Shown: in pieces, positions 35,232 through 46,391 of the stretch | Numbering within the stretch: the stretch's first letter is position 1 | Layout of the letters: the number at the start of each line of letters is the position of its first letter | Source: Cunninghamia lanceolata | Taxonomy: Eukaryota; Streptophyta; Pinopsida; Cupressales; Cupressaceae | DNA length: 64,000 nt | Direction of reading: 5' to 3' | Assembly (NCBI GenBank): GCA_027924645.1 | Contig: BSBN01000254.1 | Span: 16,748,501-16,812,500 of the forward strand | Position numbers and translations under genes: made by a program | Notes under the pieces: generated by a model | The model's input: the letters and a program-made list of their open reading frames with translations, nothing else | Told to the model about the DNA's origin: nothing | Database searches by the model: none

Positions 35232-36701
35232 CTAATAGAAACTGGCTAGACCCAAGAAGCTATGAAGTTCTATGAGACTTTTGGGAGATGGCCAATCTTT
35301 GAGAACCTGTATCTTTTCAGGGTCCACATGAACACCCGTTCTATCCAAAATGTATCCCAAATACTGAATACTCTCCATGCCAAAAGAACACTTATCTTTG
35401 TTAGCATATAGCTTGTGTTGTTGCAAGGTTGAAAGCACTTGTTGAACATGCTACAGATGGTCTCCCCATGTTTTTCTAAAGACAAGTATGTCATCTAAAT
35501 AGACGACAACAAAAGAACCAATGAATGGTCTAAGGACATCATCCATCAATCTCATTAATGTGGCAGGGGCATTGGTCAAGCCAAAAGGCATGACTAGCCA
35601 CTCAAACAACCCTTCCTTGGATTTGAAAGTAGTCTTCCACACATCTGATGGATCAACTGGGACTTGGTAATATCCAGATTTCAAGTCAATTTTGGTGAAA
35701 AATTTTGCCCCCCTAAGCTGGTCCAGCAAATCATCAATGCAAGCGAGTGGATATCGGTTCTTCACAGTGATCTTGTTGAGAATCCAATAATCAATACAAA
35801 GTCTCCACATTCTATCCTTCTTTTTGGCCAAAACAATTGGACTTCCACCTGGTGAAGCACTTGGGTGAATGTGTCCTTTCTTGATCAACTCTTGAATCTG
35901 CCACTTGTTTTCTCCATTCTCCAAAACTGACCTTCTGTAAAGTGGCCCATTTGGTAATGGTGTCCCTGGAATTAGATCAATCCGATGCTTGACTTGGTAG
36001 TGTAGTGGTGCCCCTATTGGTGAATTGAATACATCCTGATATGTTAACAATATTTTCTCTGTCTGTTTCTGTTCAGCTGTGGTAGTGGACACTTTGGTAT
36101 GACTACTGGCAACAACAGACCTTGCCTCCTTAGGTCGAACCATTAGTAGGACAAATTTTCCAGCGTGAGAAATCAAACACTTACATTGTTTTGCAACAAT
36201 CAAAGATACTGGTTCTGCAGGACTTACCTCATGTCTTCGATACCTCTTTTCTCCCAACTTGATGGTAACACTGTGTGACCTTGACTCATAGACTCCATGG
36301 CGCTTGTACATGTATGGGTGCCCCAACAATACATCGCATACATCCAAAGGTGTCACATCACATATTACTTCATCTTTGAATGGCTTGATAGAATAAGGTA
36401 AGTGACACTATTTATTCACCAGAATGTCTTGTCCCTGACTTGCCCATCCCATATGATATGGCTGTGGATGTCGTGTTGTTTGCAGATTCAATCTTTTCAT
36501 AGTTTCAATAGAGATCAAATTCTTTTGGCTTCCACTATCCATAATGAAATAAAGAGCCTTTCCATTTACCCACATCTGTGAGTGGAACAAGCATTCATCA
36601 TCTTCATGGAGCATGACTTTGGCAATGGAAACTATGGCATGTGGACCATCCTCAATGATTTGTTCACCCTCATTTTGTTCACAAGGATTTGTAGGTAGCA
36701 A
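35232..36701 (-). pseudogene. Protease and reverse transcriptase of the nested gypsy element
   Basis: Protease: ALYFIMDSGSQKNLISIETM at 36510-36570, with an intact DSGS active site. RT, from the 301-codon open frame 35451-36356: [98 protein letters not shown] and SFVVVYLDDILVFRK (YLDD intact). RT continues at 35232-35438 with ANKDKCSFGMESIQYLGYIL and WPSPKSLIELHSFLGLASFY. Stops at 36405 and near 35450 separate the pieces; both are single changes. The element is damaged but much less decayed than its host LTR. Confidence 0.87.
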
Positions 36702-36719
36702 CTCCTATTCTATCTCTCC

Positions 36720-37618
36720 TTGACAGATTTCTGCCAACAAAGTCTTCATGGAATGATAGTCTTTAGTGTTATAACCAAGGCTCTTATGGAATTCACACAT
36801 CTTCTGCTTATCCTTATTTTTTGTTGATGAGGTCTATGAGGAAAAGTCCTTGGTTGTCTGTTTCCCACCAAATTTGTTACCACCTTCACCCTTGAATTTG
36901 TTGTTTGAGGGATAATCTTTCTTCCCCTTTTGTTTGAATTTCTCCTCTATTTTTGCTGCATATTTGAAGGTGGTACCCAAGGTCGCAATATGTAAGAAAT
37001 CCATTTATGTTTCGATATATTGATGAATCCCACTACGATACTTTTCTGTGTCATGGATTCCCAATTTTGCAGAAAGTGCATGAAATATATTTGTATAATC
37101 TTGAATAGATTGGTTCTTCTTTTTTTAAAGTAATTGTCATTGTATGTACTTCTCCTCATATGAATTTTTAGGGTAGTATTACTCCTTGATGTATTCCACA
37201 AATTCTCCCCATGTGGGATTGTCATCCTCCAACGTTTCAAATCCTTGGCTGTCAAGGCCATCATCCCTGGCTAGTAGTCTATTTTCCCAAGATTGTTTCA
37301 CATGTTCCTTAGCTTTAAGGAGTGCAAAGGTTATTTTTCAACATTTGTTAAGTGGTTTATAGAAAAATATTTCTCTAATTTTGATAGCCAATCATCAACA
37401 ACATCTGTATTAATTTTTCCTTCAAAATTTGGAATGTCAAAATTTACTTGTACCTTGAATGGGGTGTGACCATGAAATGGCACTCTAGCTGCACCTTCTG
37501 GTTGATGATTTCATTGGAGAATTTGAGAGAATTTAGTCATCATATCCTCACATTGCTTTGCCAAAGCTTCTTGTACCATCTCCTTGAAAGGGTTAGATCT
37601 ATCTCCTTGTTCTCCCAT
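36720..37618 (-). pseudogene. Gag of the nested gypsy element
   Basis: The start is MGEQGDRSNPFKEMVQEALA at about 37618. The gag core is FKVQVNFDIPNFEGKINTDV then VDDWLSKLEKYFSINHLTN (37370-37470). A zinc-finger-like KMCEFHKSLGYNTKDYHSMK lies near 36790, with one Cys and one His of the CCHC pattern replaced by Tyr. Several stops and a shift near 37140-37260 break it. Confidence 0.7.
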
Positions 37619-37722
37619 CTTTGATTGTGTGCATCTCAAGGGTAGGTATTCTGAAGGGTCTCTTGTCTGCAATCCCACCCTTGCATAACCAGACCGTGTA
37701 TGATGTGACATACAAGAGAGAA

Positions 37723-37736
37723 CCACTCTGATACCA
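37723..37736 (-). other. Primer-binding site of the nested gypsy element
   Basis: On the minus strand TGGTATCAGAGTGG lies next to the 5' LTR (37738-38298). TGGTATCAGAG is the initiator-methionine tRNA complement used by many plant retrotransposons. Confidence 0.88.
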
Positions 37737-37737
37737 C

Positions 37738-38298
37738 TGATCTGAATTTTAGTGGAGAATTCAGATAACAATACCTAGCGCTAGGCCTATGGTATTGTAA
37801 AAATAAATAAAATGCTCAATGTGCAGAACTTGTAAGAAGTTGCAAGCAACCAAAGATGATTTCTTATTATATCAAAAGTTGAATATATACAATGAGCAAG
37901 AATGTGAAAGGTCACCTTATCCATAAAATTTGAAATGGATAGTTGGAAGGTGACAAAACTTCTAAAATTTAAATTTTCAAAATTTTCAAAATTTCAAAAA
38001 ACTAGTAAATTTTGGACCCCAGTAGGCAGAGTCATAACTTCTAGCCAGCTAGTTGAAATTTGGACATTTCAAACTCGTTGGAAAGATCTCCTAAAGAGCT
38101 AGATTGAGTTGCATTGAGCCTTGCCTACGGCTACCACTCAAAAGAAACCCGAGAAAGTCTTGACCTCAAATACCACTCCGAAGGCCTCCAAAAATCCCAA
38201 TTACTAGGATGTAAACAAAACTAGAAAAATACTAAAAAACTAGAATATAGTTGCCTGAACAAATTTCACCCTAATGCTTCTGAATCTCTACGGGATTA
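37738..38298 (-). mobile_element. 5' LTR (minus strand) of the nested small gypsy element
   Basis: 561 bp, closely matching 32628-33180, with the terminal CA mutated to TA at 38297-38298. The right target copy GATTC follows at 38299-38303. The uninterrupted target is visible in the 5' LTR at about 14861-14872 (ATGATTTGACC), which confirms the insertion point. Confidence 0.88.
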
Positions 38299-38303
38299 GA
38301 TTC

Positions 38304-41300
38304 GACCATAAATAATCAAAATTGATAGAGTTGGGACTATGGGGAATGGCCCAGGTCAGATGTTAGTATATGAACATTATCTGGACTTACAGGAAGATAA
38401 TGCACTAAGGAAATATGCCTTCGTCAATGATGTATTTTATACTTACATGGTCAGAGTTTTAAAAGGAGAAAAGGACAAAATATTATCTGAAGATGCAAGA
38501 AATAATATTGGATTGCATAGTTCTTGGTATATACAATTCCAAAACTTTAAATATATTAGAAGTAAAGGTTTTGAAGGAAAACCATTCATGCTGCCCAAAT
38601 ATCCATCTAATAAGTTGATTGTGTTAGATTTTTCAAGATAAAATTTGAATTCTTTGAGGATGTACAAGAATAGATATGGAAGAGGGAACCTTACACTTCC
38701 CTGGGTAGTTGGAAGACATTTTTGCTATAATGAAGAGGTGGCCGATTATTCAGAGAAGGAATTGAGATATTATGATTTCAAGGAATTTGAGTTAGCAAGC
38801 CATTTTGATCCTTTTCACAGGATCCAAAGAACCATTGATTCCAAATTTAAGCATCAAGTGCATATTGAAGACTATTGGTCATATTGCAAAGATGATAAAG
38901 AAGTGAGGAAAAGGGCTCATAAAAGGCTGATAGTAGAGCAGATGAGAACCATGGGAGAAATATATGTGCCTCTAGAGGTTGAGGATGATGACAAATTGTT
39001 GCATCATAGTTATGAGAGTGCAAGGCTTGTTCCCATTGGTGAGCCTGATTGGACACAGCCATGGAATACATCATTGGATACACTATCCAAACCAGCAATT
39101 TTATTTTCCAAAACATGGTTGAAAGATAGAATAGAAGACCTCAAGGCTAATGGAATTGAACCCACATTTCCAAGGAAAGGTAAGAAAAGAGTAAGGGAGC
39201 ATCAAGATGAGCTCCAATGTTTTTAAAAAAAGGGTTGTAGAAGCAAAGATTATTGAAAAGGATAAGAATGCCACTCTAATGGACCCATATGCCTTGGGGG
39301 TGACAGTGGTAGTATCTTTAGGTACATTTATGGAGGTAGAATCATCTAGCCATAACATTAGTAAAGAAGCAACCCAAGAAGTCAAGGGGCCAACAGGACA
39401 GAAGATCATGAGGGCCATAGCAGTAGAAACATCAAAAGGAGAAACATCAAAATAAGATGATATTATAGGTGCACAATAGGTAGGTGCTAAGTTGAGTAGC
39501 ATACCCAATGAAGCTATAGGGGAAGAAAAAAGACAAGCATATACAAAGGTTAAGAAAGAGTTGGCTGAAGAAAAGTTGCAAGAGTCAAGATTGCTTGAAG
39601 CAAAAAAGGTAAGTAAAACTATCAATGTGGAGGATGACAGTAGTGATAGTGAGGTTACAAAAGTAAATCCTGAAACAAGAAAAGAAGCTGATAAAGATGA
39701 AGAAGAATTAAGTGAATACTCTGGTGCAGGAGAGGGGCATGATACTTAGACATATATAGAAATTGAACAAAGCCCACAACTTGAAGAAGAAAATGTACAA
39801 GACAGATGGGAGACAATGGACCCTTTTGGTATACTAGTGTCATTTGAAATCATAGAAGATGTACATAATGTGGCACAATAGATAGAGGAGTCCGAGAAAG
39901 AGGACACACCAGAGAAAATAGTGAAGGAAACACTAGCCCATGCTGAGAAGGAAGAAAAGATAGGTGCTCTTGGATGCTGATGTGTTAGGTATCTTGAAGA
40001 TGTATAATGAGCATAGTGAGGAAGAAAAGGGTATAGGGAATAAGCATGAAAAGGAGAAAGATACTAAAGAACCTAAAAAGAACACAAGTTCACCTTCACA
40101 AATAGCACACACAAATATGTCTGAGAAAGTACAGGAATACGGTAAACCATCAGGTGAATCTAGTAAACCATCAGGTGAATCAATGGAACTATCAGAAAAA
40201 CCTGAAGAAGGCAAGGAAGATGTAAAGAATGTTGTTGAAGATAACTTTGAACCTGAGAAACAAATAGAATGTGAGGGAAAGGAGAATGTGGAGCAAGAAA
40301 ATAAGGAAGAAGAAAAACAAAAAGTCTTTAGAGAAAGAGAATCCAGAAGAAGGTGATGAAGAAGGAGGAGACACTGAAATGGAGGACGATAGTAATGAGG
40401 GATAATTAGAAAAAAGGAAAGATCCAATTGCTCCAGAATAGGGCCCTTAACCTCCTCAAAAGCAACAAGAGGCATATTTGGAACAAACAGAAATGGAGAA
40501 ACCTCGAAAGGAGGTGATAGATGAAGAAAAGGTAGCAAAGGCTACCAAGAAAGTTCCAACGTGGTTGGGTTCGGAGGTCAGAAGAGAAAAGGTAGAGGTA
40601 CAATTGGTACCTATTGATATTAAAAGTCTATTAGGTGGTTCTACACCACAAAAAGAAAAGAGAAAAGTTAGAACCATGTCAGCCATACAAAGAGGTCCTT
40701 CTAGATGTAGGAGTTTAAATTTGACAATACCCCAAAGTGATAAGTCAAAAGGAGAAATAACTATAGAAGATTATAATATAATTAATATGGATCTAGGTCA
40801 CATGACCTAAGAACAACACATAAGTGAATGGGAGGATATGCATCAGGCCACTGCAGAGATACTGAAAAAAGATAAGGATAAACCTGAATACTTGAAGGGA
40901 CACATTATCTAATTATAGCAATTTATCAAAGGGATGTGTGATTCTAGTGTAAGTATACCAGAATTGCTAGTAGAAATGACAGTATTATCTAAGGAAGAGG
41001 TAAAGGAGATGGGGAATAAGAAAATTAAAGCCAACATTTTTGAGAAATGGCTCAAAGGCCTCATACAAAAAGGAGAAGAAATAATAGGGCAAGTAGCAAC
41101 TAGTTGGGAGATGGATTTGGTAGAAAAGAACAAGTGCAATGTAATATTACATAAATGCTAATTTAGAAAAGAGGAATGTAAATCAGAAATAAAGTAGCTT
41201 GATGAAATAAAAGATAGAATAGAGGAACTAATAATCTATGGAGCCATTACTCCTCGAATGGTCAATTAGTTACCACAAGCCAAATTGGAATTGAAGTATG

Positions 41301-41872
41301 AAGAAGAAATCCTTAAGAGATGCATCACTAACACAAGGGACCTAGAAGAGGTCACACATAGTATGATAAGGATACATATGAAATTGATAGAGAATTTTAT
41401 TGGGCATGAATGCCTAGAAGTACTTGCATATGGAGTGGAAAAAGCTGTGAAGGAATTTAAGGCAATATTCTCACCATGTTTGGAGAACCCTGCAACACAG
41501 CTGAGAACAGAAATGATTGATTCTATGATGGAAGTAGGTGTCAAACTTAGAAAATATTAGAAAAAAGTTGACGATTTGGCAGCAAAGGAGAAGTTAAAAG
41601 AAAGAGTCCAAGCATGTGAATTCACATAGGAAAAAAGCTAGGAAAGTGATCGTACTTTCATCAAAGGAGTAACATGTAATTTTGAACAGTATCTGAGTAA
41701 ATAGAAAGCATTGAAAGAGGACATGTAGGGTCAGAATGTAATTGAGAAATAGTGCCACCCAAAGTCAACAAATGAGAAGAAGTCAAAGGCAGGTATCTTT
41801 ATTTTGAAAAGATTCCAAAAGCATCCTTTGAGTCGAACAAAGATGCCATGGAGATATTTTGAAAGTGGTTAG
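38304..41872 (+). pseudogene. U3 accessory frame, central and C-terminal part, 3' LTR copy
   Basis: The frame resumes after the nested element. Long open pieces are 38339-38641 (QMLVYEHYLDLQEDNALRKY) and 38645-39226, which is 193 codons open: GRGNLTLPWVVGRHFCYNEE, ELRYYDFKEFELASHFDPFH, YESARLVPIGEPDWTQPWNT. At 39056-39058 CAG replaces the TAG seen at 15619-15621 of the other LTR. The Glu/Lys-rich middle spans about 39490-40500. The end reads MELKYEEEILKRCITNTRDL, then FILKRFQKHPLSRTKMPWRY, with a TAG near 41870 just before the TATA box. No known enzyme motif was recognised. Confidence 0.65.
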
Positions 41873-41959
41873 GAATTGATTCCTACCCTTGATCTAAAGA
41901 AGATTGAATGAGGACCGTTGATTGTATTTTGTAACTGTAGTAGTAGGAAGATTCAAAAT

Positions 41960-41968
41960 CTATATAAG
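41960..41968 (+). promoter_or_regulatory. TATA box of the 3' LTR
   Basis: CTATATAAG, conserved with 18529-18537 of the 5' LTR. Confidence 0.6.
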
Positions 41969-42904
41969 AAGCTTTGTTACTTGTATTATTTACACAGGGA
42001 TTTTAGAATTTTAGCTAGAGTTTATAATTTGTCAAGGTTTATTGCAGTAGTGAGGTATTTATTTTAGTTTAGAAGGGGAGGTTGCCTATGTTTGCATTAA
42101 AGAGTATGTGGAATGCCTAGTCTCTTTGATGTATCTGTCAAAATGTTTGTAAGTTCTCTAGTGATTTGATTAATGAAACAGAAGTCATTCTTACATTGTA
42201 TATCTTGTATGACTTTGTACTTTGAATATAAGTAAAATTTAGAATTCTGCGTCTAATTTTGAGTGTTTCTTATTTTGACTTGTATTTGAGTATTATTCTT
42301 TGAAAGCTTGCAATCTCTGGTGTATGTTCATGAAAATGTTCAGGACTTTATACTTGTAGATTTGAATGTGTTGATTTGATAAATTTACTATATTCCTTAA
42401 AGCGTGATTAATAGAACATTTAGATCCTGTAAGGAATGATACTTCAATTTAGTTTCTCTAACTTTTCTCCAAGAATTGAAAATAATTAGCTTAAATGCAG
42501 AAATTTGAAGGAAATTGTCTTGCATTCGCATAAAGAATGAGTAATTATATTGATATTTGATAATTTTCATATTAATTTGATAGGAAAATCTTGTTTCATA
42601 GAAATTCATACAGAGCTTTGTGATACAATAGAGAATTTATGCAAAATAGTAAGTACTTTGATGAGATTTTGATCAATTTGCATAATTTGAGTCTAGTAAG
42701 TCACTGATTGCTTTAATTTACATAAGGCCCCTTAAACATTATAGCTTCACATCAGCCTACTGAATTATCCACAAGGTTAAGAACTAACCATATAAAAACT
42801 TGAGATTAAGAATTTTAAGTCAATTCTTCATATCTTTCAAGATAGCTAAGGTTCATTTTGTGAATTTTATCTTTGTTATGAATGTGTAAAAAGAATCATC
42901 AACA

Positions 42905-43738
42905 ATTCCTTTGGCCTCTTTCATTCAATACGCCAAGGTTGTCCTCTTGCACTAGCCCTGTTGTTCTAGCCATAGAAGGCTTTGGATACCTTCTTCCTCA
43001 TTCTATATCAAATGGGCATGTTCATGGTATTTCTTTACCTAATTCTTCTAGCCAGCTAGTTAATGGTCATTTTGTAGATGACTCCTTTTTAACATTATAG
43101 GAAGAGGAAACTATAGTTAAAAATGCTCTTGGATGTCTTGAGACCTTCTGTCTAGCCTTAGGTTCTTCCATCTAGTGGCACAAAACTCTATGTTATAGGC
43201 AATCAATTCTTCCCATTCCTCATTGGATCCAACAGTATGGTTGGCACTGGGTTGCTCATGGTGAAATCTTCCAATTTCTAGGCATCCCATTTGCCTTCTA
43301 GGGCACTTCTGCAAATCTATGGCAAGTAGTTCTTTCCCACATGGAACATAAACTTGCCTTCTAGATTACTAAGCCACATTCTCTGGTTAGCAAGTTCCAG
43401 GTATGTTCTAAAGTTTTAGCAGCAACCCATGTTTACTACTCTTATTGTTGGGCTCCTTCCAAAGCCTCATATGCCAAACTAGAAAAACTTTTGAGGGATT
43501 TTCTTTGGACCTCTTTTGAAACTCGCCATGGCTTTCACCGTGTTGCATGGGACTTTTGTTGCTTACCCAGAGATTCAGGTGGCCTTTGTCTTCTTTCTAC
43601 CCAGTGCCAAGGCACTGCTTTGTGTGTTAAATGGATCATTCGTGCTCTCTCTAGTAATGAGGCATGGAAAATTTTACTCTGACACAATATAGAAATGGGA
43701 CATCCTATGCACAAGCCTGCATGGAAAGGGATTGGTTT
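42905..43738 (+). pseudogene. LINE ORF2, C-terminal half of reverse transcriptase
   Basis: This continues the LINE interrupted at 11207. Right after the ATTCC duplication come FGLFHSIRQGCPLALALLF (family RQGCPL motif), ISNGHVHGISLPNSSSQLVN and GHFVDDSFLTL (43065; the catalytic FADD/YADD motif with A to V, both Asp kept). Later come LGSSIxWHKT-like and FLGIPFAF-like blocks and WTSFETRHGFHRVAWDFCC, LPRDSGGLCLLSTQCQGTAL (43500-43620). Frame changes and stops are present. The sequence stops at KGIGF, where the Tekay-like LTR begins at 43739. Confidence 0.85.
43734..43738 (+). other. Target-site duplication of the Tekay-like element (left copy)
   Basis: GGTTT at 43734-43738 is repeated exactly at 59072-59076, on both sides of the element. 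Confidence 0.9.
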
Positions 43739-45125
43739 TGTCATGCCCACATTTTCCTTGTGGTCACAACTCACTTCGCACGTGTCATAGCCACATCTGT
43801 CATGTGGTTATGACACGAGATATGAAAAACTTTTCGCACACCGTCCTAAAAACCCCTTTCGCATGCGTACGCATGCTCAACGGTGTTCTCTCATGGCGAA
43901 ACACTATACTCATCGACGGAATACAAGTATAATGGCGTGCAAACGGAAACATATAGATCAACAAGAGGGTCGATACAATGCTGCTAACGTCATTGCAAGA
44001 GTGAGATTACCCAAGTTCTTAAATCGCACCCTCGGCAATGTTCGGTAGCAAAATGCCTTACGGCGTTAGTGGGAATTACGCTGCACTCATTTACGCACGT
44101 GGTTCGCTGATAGAGGAACCACTCCCCTCGACGCCTTGTTCCAACTAAACCGGCTAGTGATCTCCCTATTTAGTCATTTTTCAGCCAGGCACGGTTGTCT
44201 GTCTCCTCTCTTGTTTCCTGAAACATACCCATCCTATGACTTAGCATTTTCAACAAGGCGGTTTGGTTGCCCTCTCTTCCCTTTCCACAAGTTCTTAAGT
44301 TGGATTATATCTTTATCGCCCTTACCTTAACTATCTCTTAGTTCATTTAGTGTGTTTATATTTCGGTCTCTCTCTCTCTTTCATTTTCTATACTTTCTTT
44401 ATGTGCATCCTGTCCTTTCTTCGTGATTTACGTCAATCAGGGTTATTACTGCAGCTATTGTTGATATTAAACCTAATTTCAGGATGATCTCGGTCACATA
44501 GGCTGGTTTACTATTTCGCTGGACTCAGTCTCCTAATCTTCCCCGATCTAGGTTCCTCCTCTTCGTAAATACTTAGTCAACTTGTACCTAAGCACAATTT
44601 GACAGAAGGGTCCGTCAACTTAGTTCTCTTATCCCGTGTGAGATATGTCGCGCATTTTCTCCTCTGTGTTTTCCAATGTTGGTTTTTCCTTCTTCGGAAC
44701 CTCTTACAGGTTTACATATGAGATTGTTTGCTACAGTTGAGATTAATATGGCCACAAGGATCGTCAGTGGTGGCTTCTTAAGTTTATTTCCAGTGTTCTT
44801 TTTGAGTAAGGAGTTGTGTAATTTTCCTCTTCATTTTCCGGGTGATTGTTAGTATGTTTTTTTAGTTGAAACTTCCGAGAATCTCTTTCCAGAGTATCAC
44901 TGATTATTCCTAAACTCTCTTTACATTATAATTTTATTTTCTCTTGTTTAGAATTACTGTTGTTACTGTTACTCATAATTACGATTCATACACTGTTTGT
45001 AACTCGTATGACGTTGTCAATAGGTGTAGGTGGTTCACCACTTTATAAAACTCTGTTCATGGTAATATAGCTTCTTTGGTAGTTGTGTTCGAAACTTAAT
45101 AACATCTCCTGTGAGAATATAATTG

Positions 45126-45130
<5 letters not shown>

Positions 45131-45165
<35 letters not shown>

Positions 45166-45228
45166 TTTTCTCCATATCCATGAAACATAGTTATTAACGA
45201 TTTTTAAACGAGGGCCCAATAAATATAA

Positions 45229-45259
<31 letters not shown>

Positions 45260-45320
45260 CATAAAATATATTTATTTAAATATCTCAATAATGAACAAAT
45301 TGGTTTCCCACAACTTAAAC

Positions 45321-45367
<47 letters not shown>

Positions 45368-45440
45368 TGTATCTAATCATTCTTATATTATATATATAGC
45401 TATATACATAGACATATATAATATATATATATATATATGC
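45131..45440 (+). repeat. (TA)n microsatellites in the 3' LTR of the Tekay-like element
   Basis: Runs at about 45131-45160, 45240-45260, 45325-45360 and 45420-45440. The same sites in the other LTR have different lengths (for example 55263-55280 is shorter, 55360-55388 longer). Confidence 0.9.
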
Positions 45441-45567
45441 CTATATATAGAGCTATATAAAAATAAACTGAATTTATTTACCAAATCACCCATTCATATG
45501 TTAGGGCCCAAGCCCTACATTTTTTTTTATGGCTTTCAACCCACAGCAGATGGCGGCCATGGGCGGC

Positions 45568-45680
45568 GGTGGCCGCAAAGCGGCGGACGGGGATCTGAGG
45601 TGGCCGCAGAGCGGCGGACGGGGATCTGAGGTGGCCGCAGAGCGGCGGACGGGGGTTTAAGGTGGCCGCAGAGCGGCAGC
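45568..45680 (+). repeat. 31-bp GC-rich tandem repeat, 3.5 copies
   Basis: GGTGGCCGCA starts at 45568, 45599, 45630 and 45661. Each full unit continues AGCGGCGGACGGGGATCTGA or a close variant. Repeated in the other LTR at 55688-55800. Confidence 0.9.
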
Positions 45681-45721
45681 CAAAATCCGCGGGAGGCATA
45701 AGGGTATGGAGGAGGGGGAGA

Positions 45722-45793
45722 TGTGGAGTGGGGCGGAGCCCCACCCACATTCCCACGACGTGGGGTGTGGGTGGGGCTCCGCCCCACTCCACA
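45722..45793 (+). repeat. GC-rich palindrome with 28-bp perfect arms
   Basis: Arms 45722-45749 and 45766-45793 are perfect reverse complements (cores GGGGCGGAGCCCCACCCACA and its complement), separated by a 16-bp spacer. Partial pairing extends into the spacer. It is conserved in the other LTR at 55842-55913. Confidence 0.92.
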
Positions 45794-45939
45794 CCTCCAA
45801 ATATGACGAAAACCTGCGGTGGGGTTTTCTTCCCCACCGCCCATAGCAAATAACGACTGTGTAATTTGTTACCCGCGGCTTAATTTTTTTTTTTTGACAG
45901 TCTTTCTCCGTTCGTTGATTATTATCAATAATAAAATAT

Positions 45940-45942
45940 CTT

Positions 45943-45983
<41 letters not shown>

Positions 45984-46034
45984 TCATATATAAATATATA
46001 TATATATATATGTATATATATAACAACGATAATA

Positions 46035-46104
<70 letters not shown>

Positions 46105-46338
46105 CCCTTTTTTTTTATATATAACAATTATAATTACTTTCAATTTCTCTATTATTTTCTAAAATGATAATTACTCAAAATGAGAAATCTATATATATCT
46201 CTATATATATATTTATAAAGTATTTAGAGAAAAATATTATTTTTGTATAATTCCAATTTCGACAATTTTTTTTTTATTCACTACTCTATGCATTTTCTCC
46301 AAATCAACATAGTATAAAGGAATTGTCATAACAATTAG

Positions 46339-46390
<52 letters not shown>
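45940..46390 (+). repeat. (TA)n microsatellite cluster in the 3' LTR of the Tekay-like element
   Basis: Long runs at about 45948-45975, 46038-46100 and 46347-46388. The other LTR carries longer versions at 56180-56264 and 56510-56570. These account for most of the 50-bp length difference between the LTRs. Confidence 0.9.

Positions 46391-46391
<1 letters not shown>

Larger units (their letters stand above)
28972..42904 (+). mobile_element. 3' LTR of the giant gypsy element, split by a nested gypsy insertion
   Basis: Starts TGTTTTGATG and ends ATCATCAACA, followed by the ATTCC target duplication (42905-42909). The nested element at 32628-38298 and its duplicated target account for the extra 5.68 kb. 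Without it the LTR is about 8,257 bp. It carries the same U3 frame (31820-32550 and 38304-41872), antisense frame (about 30010-30550) and TATA box (41960-41968) as the 5' LTR. Confidence 0.9.

Noticed and set aside
45478..45853. Open frames of 60-120 codons on both strands in the LTR GC island (also 55598-55973)
   Set aside because: GC-rich tandem repeats and the palindrome keep all frames open by chance; they are present on both strands and identical in the two LTRs.
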